Assembly (NCBI RefSeq): GCF_047495875.1
Contig: NC_092497.1
Span: 28,153,889 to 28,217,888 of the forward strand
DNA: 64,000 nucleotides
Direction: 5' to 3'
Source of the DNA: Pithys albifrons albifrons
Lineage: Eukaryota; Chordata; Aves; Passeriformes; Thamnophilidae
Position numbers and translations under genes: made by a program
In this document: positions 1 through 10,200 of the stretch, one piece after another
Numbering within the stretch: the stretch's first letter is position 1
Layout: each line of letters opens with the position of its first letter
The notes under the pieces: generated by a model
Database searches by the model: none
Seen by the model: the letters and a program-made list of their open reading frames with translations, nothing else
What the model was told of the DNA's origin: nothing

Positions 1-3000
1 GAGAAAACTTCCTGTGCTCTTTAGGGATAACAGAGATCTGAGTCTATAAACTTCTTGCAGTTTTATGCCTGTTCAGTGTAGATGGCTTTGAAAAGGGTTT
101 TTTATTGATAAGAAGCGGTGCAACTAATGTCAGACTAAATATCCTTAGAATTCTTGTTTAATAGCTGTAAAGCATTCAGAGGAAATTTAGTGCCTCCATA
201 TTATGCCAATGAGATACCTTGAAACAATTTGAGTGACCGCAAAGTTAATATATTCCTTTTGGTTATATTGTACAGAATTTAGTTCTGTCAAATCCACCTG
301 ACTTGGTCTGTCAGGCACAAAGATGAGTTGTAAATGCTGATCTAGATAAAAATCCTATCAAGTCTAACAAAGGTAGGAATTAAAATCTATCACAAGCTAA
401 GGGTTTTGAGCTTTTTTGCCTGACTCCTGATGTTTGTGTTCTTCAGCTCCTCCCCACCTTATGGAAAATAAAGGCTGTGTATAGGTATATGACCTGAATA
501 AAAATAATAGGTAGCATTTCAACAGGAAAGTCTGGGATTTGAGGAATGTTCCAGAAGAACAAGGCAACAGGCATACCTAAGTCCTCTTGTACATTGCTAA
601 GATACAGCTTGACATTTTCCTCTCTGCCCTTTCATACGGTGTGTTTAATCACCAGGTAACAATAATGCATTCATGCTGGCATTTTACACAGTGAATACAG
701 TATTTAGTAATAATGTTTATTATGTTCATGGATACAGTAGTGTACATATAGTTATTATAACATACCTAAAACAGACTTGTCTCCAAAGTAAGGTGTCTTT
801 GTCTTGAATTAAAATATAGGATCGATGTAGACTATAAAAATGGCAGGGATCTATGTAACATTCTAAAAAAAAAGTCAGGAGTCTACTGGCCCTGAGATAA
901 ACCCTTGAGCAGGATACTTCAGCATACCTTTATTTGTATATAGACATGAAAATAAATAAAATCAAATAAGTTATACGAATACATTCAAAGTGTCATCACA
1001 ATTTTTCCATTGTCCAAATTTTTCCACTTCTTTCCATTCAAAATTTACTTTGAGGTTTTTCCTCAAGTTTTTGGTTTTGTCAGTAGAATTTGTGTTACTA
1101 AAAGGCACAAAACCTGAAGTCTTGATCAGCTGCAGACAGTCCCATCTTTACAGCAATAGTTTCAAAGTGATTCTTCCATTTACTGATAGAACAAATTTTC
1201 TCTTTCATTAACATGGCAAAACTTTTCTTTCTAAACAGCAGAAAGGTTTTTTTCATGTAGATAGACTTCAACATTTTTCATTTTTCTTTCTGGATATACA
1301 TTTCCTGGATAAGCATTTTTTATTAAGTTCTTAGAGATATGGCAAGACCTTACATTCTTGCTGATTTTAGACTAATACACTCTTCCTAGAGGTCATTTTG
1401 ACTTTTGTGATAAATATGAATTTCTTTTCCTCAATCTTTTGAGATTCATAGTGAAAAGTACATAGCACTTCTGTTTGGGAAGATTTTTAATACAATTCTA
1501 TTAGCACAAAAAATGTAAACCTGTAGTAAAAACAAAGTATGTGTATCTCAGCAGCAGTATAATTTGAAACATGGAGTTGTGGCATAGCTATCACTATCAT
1601 CTATGGAGCCCTGCTATGTTTCGCATAGAGTGTCTCCAGTTTATTTTTGTTACCATCTCCTTTTTCTGACTATCATGTGGTGTTTTAGGAAACACATGAA
1701 CAATAGGGGTTACTATGCCTGCCATCACTAGATAACTAATCTAGTTGCTTCTGTTATTCTTTCTTGAAACTAAGTCTTTCTGGACTGGGCTGTAGCTCTG
1801 TCCAAAAACAGCTTCACTGGGAGCAGGGAGTCAATATGGTTTTACTGAAATTCCATTATTAAATCAACCTGCAAGTAAAAAGTCATAGTAATAACAGAAA
1901 AGGAAGGCAAACTCCACTTTCAAAATAGTATTTCAAGTCTGAAATGCATACACCCAGAGAGCTACCAAGAAACAAAACAGAAGTCATGAACTGTACACAG
2001 ACAGAATTTTCTATGACTAATTCTTTACTCTACAAAAAACCCCTTGCCCTTAAAGGTGAGATACAGCACAGAGCTCAAGTTAGCAAACATTGGGCTAATT
2101 AACTTGTTTTTGCCTCAGACAGGCATTGACACAAGGAAGCAGAGGCAGAACACCTACAAAGACGAAGGAAAGAGAAGAATGGCAGTAGCAGTGGCTTCTC
2201 ACCTGGAAAAAGCAACCTTTAAATATAGAGAATACAAGACAGAACAGCATCATAGAGGAGACTGCATAGTTGTATTGCAGTAGCATGGAGAAAGCCCTTC
2301 ATGAATTTATTCAATACTTTCTTTTTTTTTTTAACCCTTTTCAACAATTAGTTTCTAGAACTTTGGCTTCATTTTGCCTCCACAGAAGTGAATTTCACAG
2401 TTCAGTTATCTTGATCTTTTTTTAATGTTGCAAATAATCACTGTTTGCAGCCTCGTGTTCATTTTTCCTTACCCTTCATACTTTTACAAGCCTCTTTCCC
2501 AAGGCAAGAAGCCAAGCCTATTTTATGTCTTTTCATATAGATTCTGTTTTGTATCTGATCATATTTATTGCCTTTTCCCCATATATTTGCTAGACCTATT
2601 ACATTTTTTTTTATTTTCATGGAAGAGTAAGAACTTTACAGCCATTCAAGCCATAGGAGGAGCAAAAATCTAAGCCATGGCATGGTTTTCTGGTTTCTTC
2701 AGTTACTATTTCCCTAGTACCTCTGAATATATTTATTTATGGTTTTGTCTCTTCACTGGATCCAGACTGTTTTCCTGGATTTAACCATTTAATGCATAGC
2801 TCATCACTGTACACATGCAATTGCATTTTTTTTACCTCATTTATACTAATTTTCAATGATTTACAAAAAGTTTTGGTAGAAAGATAGATGAAGTTCTAAG
2901 TACTGAAAAAATGCATTATGACAGAATTCACACAGTTTTCACAGAATATTTATGAAGATGTTAAATAGCACAAAATTCATCATTCAACATGGCAGGATCT

Positions 3001-3022
3001 TCTTGGTAACATCCGTGCAGTA
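1..3022. other. gene-free AT-rich flank
   Basis: AT-rich sequence with many T and A runs. No reading frame longer than about 80 codons and none with recognisable protein character. I saw no LTR ends, CR1 tail, tRNA-like fold or long simple repeat. It ends at the 6-bp target duplication of the provirus that follows. Confidence 0.6.
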
Positions 3023-3028
3023 GGACAA
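3023..3028. repeat. target site duplication, left copy (ggacaa)
   Basis: ggacaa lies directly before the first base of the left LTR and is repeated exactly at 7220-7225 directly after the right LTR. A 6-bp duplication is the size made by alpha- and betaretroviral integrases. Confidence 0.95.
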
Positions 3029-3382
3029 TGAGACGGTCAAAAACTACACGATCCCAGCTATGGGGAAGAAAACTGGAATACTTTATTGAACACTTGACCA
3101 CTTTTTAAGGTTTCAGGGAGACACATGGTAATAGGTAGGAAGAGTTATGGTAATTTCAGGAATTTATGGAGGGAAGACAGCAGGGAATTACAACACAGTC
3201 TGATAACATTCATTCTAGACTCTTTTCTTATGTTAAGGTAGGAGACAGCTTATCTTCAAGTTGAGCATTACCAAGCCTCTTGTGTTCTTGGTGATGGAAT
3301 TTCTCTCAGCCTTTGTTGACCAAGGCTTGCTGTTTAAGATTTCTAGCTCTTTTTGCAGTAAGCTGGATTTCAGGTTCCCACA
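3029..3382 (-). repeat. 3' LTR of the minus-strand provirus
   Basis: 354 bp, beginning TGTGGG and ending TCTCA in minus-strand reading. The polyadenylation signal AATAAA is at 3082-3087 (reads tttatt on the plus strand), about 55 bp before the proviral end of the LTR. Apart from one base it matches the 6866-7219 copy throughout. A TATA box is not obvious; a weak CATAAATT lies upstream of the polyadenylation signal. Confidence 0.95.
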
Positions 3383-5340
3383 ATTCCGGCTTTTTTATTT
3401 TATTGTTGCAAAGCAAACTTAAGAAACACTGTAGTTAATTATTTGCTGGACACAGGAAAACAGACAAGGAACACAAGGAACAAAACAGCAAGGGACAAAA
3501 TTTTGAATGATATTACTATAAGCAATTTTTTAAAGCAAAGGTTCATATTTAGCATTTTTTTGAAAAGTTTAGTTGAAGCTACATATTCCTGCAAATGAAT
3601 GGTTTTTATTAGTTCAGGGTTTTGTGTGTTTTGACTTTTTTCTGGGGGTAAATGAAGTATTGGTTATGTATTATGTAAGGTGTGTTCCAGTTTCACAAGT
3701 TCATACACTCATATTTTTCACACATATTTTCATACATTCAGGGCCGGCCCACATACACACTTTTGTACACACACACAGATTTTTGGAATGTTAGTTTGCT
3801 GTGTTTGAGTATTTGCACTTTTGTTTCTTATTATTTTCAGTGTAGCTCTACTTTTCCTTGGTCTCTGGATTGCTGTTTTGATGGGAAAACAACTTTAACA
3901 GAAATTTTATAAAACATAACTACATCTTTTTTCTCATGTTCAAGATTCAAAAAATACATAACTTTTTCATAAACATTCTTATAGATTTGAGGTAACTCTT
4001 GATCCCCCTTTTTTTTTTTTTGGCAAATGGGACAGACATCATTTGATATTTGCTGATTTTAGACATAAAAACAGCTTGGCATGGTTATTGCAACTTAATA
4101 GAAATTATTACAGACATAGTAACATGTATTGAAGTAGTTCATAGAATAATAAACAACAGAAAAGGAAAGCTTGAGGCTATTTTAAAAAGGCAGTATTTTA
4201 GATATATACTTATTAAGGAAAAGCAATTTAAAATTTTTAAAATTCACAAAATTCAAATGCTTTTTTAATGTTTTTTAACTTGGGAAGCATTTTGTTGTCT
4301 TTGTTATTATAGGCACAAAAAACTAAAGTAAAATTGAAAAAGGAAAAAATGGACATTAGATTTAGAAAAAAGGAACAAAACAGAACAAAAAGACATTTAG
4401 GAATTGAAGGAAACTACTTTCTGTTGCTAGTCTTAAAAATGCATTTTTTCTTAACAAATGCTGTTATAAGAGGTTGTAGTAAAGAATGCAAAGCTGAAAG
4501 TTTTTGCTTAAGTATTTTACACTTCATGTAGAAGCTTGCTGTTAAACAACTGGAGACATTACTAGATGTTAAAGGATAATTAGTATAAAGACTTACTGAG
4601 AAAAATTTTTGTTTAAGCAAGTAGAAAAAACATTTTTCAGTTATGTAGAAATCAAAAAGGATTTGTGAAACAAAGCAACTGTGATACTTTTAGTAAAAAT
4701 TAACTTGAGCCTTGCTGAATTAGTATGCAAGATTACAAGAGAAACAGAGTGGCAGAAGCTTGTGGCTTCTTTAAACACAGAAGAGACAGATTAAGGTGTT
4801 GATTTTATCACTGTCTCTTTGAGGCTAAAAAGGGATTTTGGAAACTTCCCTTCTCCCTTACCATGTGGCTGTTAGGGAAGACAAAGGAAACAAGATTTTA
4901 TGAGTTAAAACTTAGGAAAACTACATGAAAATGGCACAAATATACTTAATAGAGATAGATGATAGGGTTTGCATTTATACATTTAAAAACACAATTTAAA
5001 TAAACTTACTACTACTTTGGTAATGCAATGAACATTAAATTAAGAAAGAAAAACAAACAACATTACGCTTAGAAAAAGAATTAATTCTGGGGAATTAGAA
5101 GAGAAGGTTTGTAGTTTTGTCTCGGTTTTTCTTCCTAGATTAATTGCTAAGGAGATAAAAACTTTGGTTATTATTTGCATCAGTGATTTTTAAGCTTAGG
5201 CATTAGGTTTGAGGTACTTATTAAAATAAAGCAAATAAACAGAAGAAAAAAGCATAAACAGTGTTTTAAACAGATAAACACTAAAAACTTTTTAGTTAGT
5301 GAGACAGAAAGTTATTTTTTCTCTTTTTTTGGTCAGTTTT
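3383..5340 (-). other. AT-rich non-coding interior of the minus-strand provirus
   Basis: About 2 kb between the gag remnant and the 3' LTR, where pol and env would normally lie. The minus strand is T-rich and has no frame over about 70 codons. I see no polymerase, integrase or envelope motif. It contains an internal polypurine tract (4004-4021). The base composition is very unlike the GC-rich gag, with a sharp change near 5340. It may be captured host sequence or a heavily replaced retroviral 3' end; the sequence alone does not decide between these. Confidence 0.7.
4004..4021 (-). promoter_or_regulatory. internal polypurine tract
   Basis: On the minus strand this reads 13 A followed by 5 G, the usual form of a retroviral plus-strand primer. 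It lies about 620 nt before the 3' LTR rather than beside it. The bases that actually abut the LTR (about 3383-3396) form only a weak purine stretch interrupted by CC. It could be a central-type primer or a relic of an older element boundary. Confidence 0.45.
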
Positions 5341-5660
5341 TTGTGTTCCGGTACCATGTCGGCACTGCGGCTGTCGGGCGGGGGTTGGGTGTTGATTTCC
5401 GGCTCATTCAGGAGCTGCGGCACTTTCAGGGTCCTAGTGCTTATCGGAAACTCTGCGGGGAGGGCGCTCAGGTGTTTTTGGAAGATTTTCCTTCTGCTTT
5501 TGCGGGCTTTTTGCTACTTTAAGTGTCTTTGGCTGGTTACGAGTAAGTGAGAAGGAGACGGCAGGCGTTCTTTCGCTCGGGGCTGGCTTTAGGGCTACAA
5601 CTCTGGCTGACGTGGGGTCGGGCTGTCCCGCGCTGAAAGGAGCGGTTTGCGTATGGTGCT
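5341..5660 (-). pseudogene. GC-rich remnant downstream of gag
   Basis: This GC- and CpG-rich block belongs compositionally with gag rather than with the AT-rich interior. The minus-strand frame running 5742 to 5434 is rich in Lys, Pro, Gln and Ser and resembles a Gag spacer or tail in character, but I found no zinc knuckle, protease active site or capsid homology motif. The other minus frames are broken. I read it as decayed or rearranged gag-derived sequence, with low certainty. Confidence 0.35.
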
Positions 5661-6647
5661 TTACAGGCTCGCTGTGCAAACAGCGGGCGGGGATCGCTCC
5701 TGCTGGCTGCTTTTGCTGCCTTTTTTTGCAAGGCTCCTCCACTCATCTTCAAATAAGGCAAATTGCACTGTGCTCAGAGTCATTCTTGCAATTGAGGAGC
5801 AGTCATGAGGAGTCAGAACAAAGCTATTAAACAAATTGTCCAAAACTCCCATAGTAAAGGGTGCCGACAAGCTATAATCAATTGCTGACTTTCTTAAGTC
5901 TTTTATCAGTGGGTAAGGGACTGGTTCCCAATACGCAGGCTGTCTTGGATGCATAAACACTGGGAAGGCTCTTAATACACCAGAATTTTGGACAGCTGGA
6001 GCATCTTGCCTTAGGCACTCTTGCCTGAGCATGGGGTTTGGAGGGTACAATATTGGGTCCTCAGTCAGGTTACGTGGACCAGGGTCCCAGGGATTTTCAT
6101 TGGGGTTAGGACCCACTGCGGCAGCGAGGCTTCCTCTGGCAGCCGAATAGCAAGGGTTCGTTTCAGTGCGAGGCGGTGGCAGTAGCGCTGGGCGGTCCAG
6201 CTTATTGCTGGTATTCTGTCCCCACTGCTGCGAGGCAGGCAACGATTCGCTAAGTGGCTGCATGGCTGGGAAAATGGGCTTCTCCTTCTCAGCAACAGGC
6301 GGAGGTGTGCGAGCACCTGGTGTTTCCGCATCTGTGTCGCTGGTTTCAGGGAGCTGCGATTTTTTAGCAGTATGGGCTTTTACAGTTTCAAAAACAACAC
6401 GCCAAGGGTGTAAGACCTTTGCAGCTTTGTCATCGCCCATAGTGGCCGCTTCCCAAAGGAGAGCGCCAATATTATCCCACTTAGCATCATCAAAACTGTT
6501 CGTTGAATTTAAATCAGGCACGTTAGCCTGCGCCCAGAGCAGTAAGTTCTGTAAAGATTGTTCATCAATATTTGAGCCGTGTAGGTTAAGCAGGCTTTTC
6601 ATAATCGAGTATACATGTTTCTGCTCTGAAGATAGATTTCCCCCCAT
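5661..6647 (-). pseudogene. gag: truncated betaretrovirus-like gag (matrix to N-terminal capsid)
   Basis: The start is the ATG at 6645-6647, whose next codons give MGGNLSS, a myristoylation-type Gag start. The frame is open 97 codons further upstream, but only through the leader, primer site and LTR edge. Of 328 residues, 1-95 are matrix-like (LLLWAQ near 34-40 and NIGALLW near 59-65). Residues 96-226 are a Pro/Glu/Asn-rich spacer. Residues 227-309 match the N-terminal capsid pattern of betaretroviruses, with YWEPVPY near 239 followed by APFTMGVLD near 262 and DEWRSLAKK near 301. The frame then passes a run of seven A (plus-strand T run 5721-5727) and ends in 19 residues unlike capsid. The +1 frame at this run continues with a more capsid-like KKAAKAASRSDPR, so a one-base slip probably broke the gene. 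C-terminal capsid, major homology region and nucleocapsid are absent. Confidence 0.88.
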
Positions 6648-6845
6648 TTTTCTTATTATCCCTGAAGCTCTTTTAAGCTTCCGTTCGTGGTCGCTCACCT
6701 GCGCAAATCCTTGCAGGGACTTAGTTCCGGAACCCTTTCGAAGTTCGACCACGCACCGTCCCCGGAGCGGAGGCGCCGCTTCTCCTGCTACTGCCAACGG
6801 GCTCTGGACGGCTAGCTTCCAAATATTGGGAGCCGAGACTTCAAG

Positions 6846-6863
6846 CCTCACCGTTGTGCGCCA
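6846..6863 (-). promoter_or_regulatory. primer-binding site, Lys-tRNA-like
   Basis: Two bases inside the 5' LTR, the minus strand reads TGGCGCACAACGGTGAGG. This is close to the tRNA-Lys(1,2) site used by many betaretroviruses, with a few differences. Position and the TGG start fit a minus-strand DNA primer site. Confidence 0.75.
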
Positions 6864-6865
6864 TT

Positions 6866-7219
6866 TGAGACGGTCAAAAACTACACGATCCCAGCTATGG
6901 GGAAGAAAACTGGAATACTTTATTGAACACTTGACCACTTTTTAAGGTTTCAGGGAGACACATGGTAATAGGTAGGAAGGGTTATGGTAATTTCAGGAAT
7001 TTATGGAGGGAAGACAGCAGGGAATTACAACACAGTCTGATAACATTCATTCTAGACTCTTTTCTTATGTTAAGGTAGGAGACAGCTTATCTTCAAGTTG
7101 AGCATTACCAAGCCTCTTGTGTTCTTGGTGATGGAATTTCTCTCAGCCTTTGTTGACCAAGGCTTGCTGTTTAAGATTTCTAGCTCTTTTTGCAGTAAGC
7201 TGGATTTCAGGTTCCCACA
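6866..7219 (-). repeat. 5' LTR of the minus-strand provirus
   Basis: 354 bp, the partner of 3029-3382 with one difference. The polyadenylation signal is at 6919-6924 (plus strand tttatt). It is followed in proviral sense by the primer site and the gag leader. Confidence 0.95.
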
Positions 7220-7225
7220 GGACAA
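7220..7225. repeat. target site duplication, right copy (ggacaa)
   Basis: Exact match to 3023-3028. Confidence 0.95.
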
Positions 7226-10200
7226 CTGCACAGGTAAGCAAATGACAAGATCATGAAAATACAGAGATAGAGAGTTTAATTATGTCAAGGACAAGAAAGG
7301 AGAACATACAGAAACAAGAGTTGAAATAAGGTACAGCTTGAAAGAGAGTTCAAAGGTAGCAGATGTCAAGTGCAGATTGGGCTCCAAATGGGGATGCAAG
7401 GAGTTTACCTGAGTTTGTTAAAGAAATTCTTAGGGTAGGAAGTCCATGTGAACAAGGCTGTGCTACATCCAGTGTCAGGTGCTCAATTTGCTTTACGTTA
7501 TCATTGACTTTGCTATTCAGAGTTACGATGTTAGTAACTATGAGAACATGAGCAAAAAACCCAGAAACTTTCAAAAGTCACTCTGCAAATTCACAAGTGC
7601 CCTCGATCCCCATCCTCTAATGAAATTCTGAGCTCTCCCTTCAAGAAAGGGTATGGAAAGAAAAAGGGGATGCTTGGAAAAGAGGATCAGAGTCAGTGGT
7701 TGAAAGACACCAGGAGGTAAGAAGGGTCAGCTTGACTGTGAGGAGGAAAGGCTCTCACTACTGATGGTCTTGCCCGCCAGGAGTCTGCTACCAACCATGT
7801 TCTGCAGTTTCAGTGAATTTCAGTTTGACAAATCACCCTCGATCCCGTGCCCTTCATCCCATTCACATTTGCTCAGACTCCACCTCTCAGCTGTCCTGAA
7901 ACAGGCTGTGTCTGCTTAAAATCATTGTACTGTAACAAATACACTACATCCAATACAAAGAACAGCAATTTATTAGAAAACATACTGACCAAGAATGCTT
8001 CTGAATTTTATCAAGCCTCAGAGGATCAGACATTGCAAAAAAAAAAGACCCAGGAAATACTCTTTTTTAACTTGTGGTTGATCAACAGCATGCATCTAAG
8101 CTTATAACATCAGATATTTTGATTCTTAGCTGCACTGCCTCCTGTCTATGAGACATTTGAAGGGGATTATATTTATGTAATTTTATTTTAAAAAATTCTT
8201 CCTCAGATAGAGGAAAAACATATATTAAAACAGAAGATAATTTTAAGCTATTTCCCCTTTATGATATTCACTTGCAATTATTTTAAATCATACCATGAAG
8301 CAAATAGAAGCACCTTACAAAGAATTTGTTTGCCAGAAAGGTTCTTAAAAGAAAAAAAAGTGTAAGAATACCTGAATTAATAAAAGGTAATAACTCATCT
8401 ATCTATTCATATTTTAGAAAAGCAGCAGTGTATTAATTTTCCTTTTTGCCAGAACTATAGTGCTTGTATTTTGTTGTCTATTTGGAGCTGCTTTTCTTCT
8501 TGACCCTGCTTGCTACCTTCTTTATATTTATTTTAAAACAGAGTTTCAGGAAAATAGGCCCAGTATATTAGTGGAAGAAATTTCTTTTAGTGGGAACCAA
8601 GTAGGCATGGATCTGAAAGTAGAATTTTACACATAAAATGAGCTTTATGACAGTCTGAGATTTCACTACTGCAATAGTTAATTTGCTGCGGATATTCCTG
8701 TGTAAGTATACAACATACCTGATAAAAGTAAATTTTGAGGAACAACATTAGTTCAAGGTGATACTGAACCTCATTTAAAAGTTACTGAAGAATCAACAGA
8801 AAATCCAAGTTTTCCACAACTGAAATGCTCAGGTTTTTCTTTCCTGTGCATCTGCACAGGGCACAGAGCAGGGAGGATCTGTGAGCAAGAAGACAGTGGA
8901 ACCAACATCACTGCTAATAAAGGGGTGAGAAATCTCTGGGTGCTGTTCCTCAGGCTGTTACAGGTGACTGCATAAATCTTTGGACTATTTTGCTGTGCAC
9001 ACCCTACTTCAGGGTTTCCCTAGGAATTTAGCTAACATTGTGAAACTTGCTGTAAAACCACAACCAGTTTAATCATTTGTGCTGACCATTCCCATATTCA
9101 ACCAGAATAGTCCCTTCCCTTTAGGTGTAGTTCAATTCACTTTTGTTAAGATGTCAAAACTTATAATGCTTTGGAAGAGTTGCTGTACCCGAAAAAATAC
9201 CCTGGTTTTCCTACATTTCTTCATATGCTGTTTTTGAGATGTGTATTTTTTCTGTATGTCTATTTCAGAGACTGAGTAGATATTCCAACAGAACTACACG
9301 GCTAATTCAGTTCACCATCTTGCTAAATGTGCACAAATACAAGCCCACAATTTTTTGTCTAATCTGCATGCAGATATCTTTTAAATATTGACCTTTAACA
9401 TTTAAATTTGCTGAGAAAAGGGAAAAAAACCCCAAACATATCAGAGTCAGCATTCTGCCAGCACTTAGAAGATGTGATGATTATAAAAGTCCCTCACATA
9501 TGTCTGGGAACTGATGATTTCAGAAACTGGTTTAGTTTGGTAATTTTGGAGCATAACCATCTGAGCAAAGATGGAGGAGATTGCTGCCCAAGGCTGACTG
9601 TGCAACCACAATCACTGCAATGCTGTACCTCTGAGTTAGCTGTGGCTCTCCCCTGGGAAAAATGTGCTCTAATATTTTATATATTTCTGGTGAGGGACAT
9701 GAGGAAACACCAAGTTGCAGCTTGCCATTGGAAAAAGAATATTCTGTAAAGAAAATTATGTGAATATGTAAGCATTCAGGTGAAAATTCAATCCTTCACA
9801 GTACAGAGCTTCTGCAAAGTCTCTTAAATTGCTCTTTTTATGAAGGTGCCATGTCTACCTTTCTGAATAGCAAGACATTATAAGAAAAACAGAATTATGT
9901 ATACAAGTGGCTGAGCAATGTATTTGTCATATGCACTTTGTTCTTTTTGGCAAACTGACCTTATCAAGACAAGAGAATACATGCTGTGACAAGATGAGTT
10001 CTGCTGAAAAATCTGAATTAACAGTGTGAGGTTTCTCTCTTATCACATTTTAAATGATGATTAGTCAGAATCCTCATTTTGCTTGCTTTTTTTATTATTC
10101 TTGTAATTTCCTAATCAGACACTCTGTGTTGCATGTTTTAAGGAACAAGCTCAGTTTACAATACTGACAGTTAATTGTCACAGTAGAAATAGAATAGCAT

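Larger units (their letters stand above)
3029..7219 (-). mobile_element. young non-autonomous ERVK-like provirus (about 4.2 kb)
   Basis: A complete LTR-to-LTR insertion read on the minus strand. The LTRs (3029-3382 and 6866-7219) are both 354 bp and differ at one base (A versus G near 3136/6973). A perfect 6-bp target duplication flanks them. In proviral order it has the 5' LTR, a Lys-tRNA-like primer site, a gag 5' half (matrix, spacer, N-terminal capsid), a GC-rich lysine/proline-rich remnant, then about 2 kb of AT-rich sequence without a long frame, then the 3' LTR. No protease, reverse transcriptase, RNase H, integrase or env is visible, so it must have been mobilised in trans. The near-identity of the LTRs means recent insertion. 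The class call (ERV2/ERVK, betaretrovirus-like) comes from the matrix and capsid character, the primer site and the 6-bp duplication. Confidence 0.93.

Noticed and set aside
6166..6945. 259-codon plus-strand frame
   Set aside because: Antisense shadow of the minus-strand gag, running through the GC-rich gag and into the LTR.
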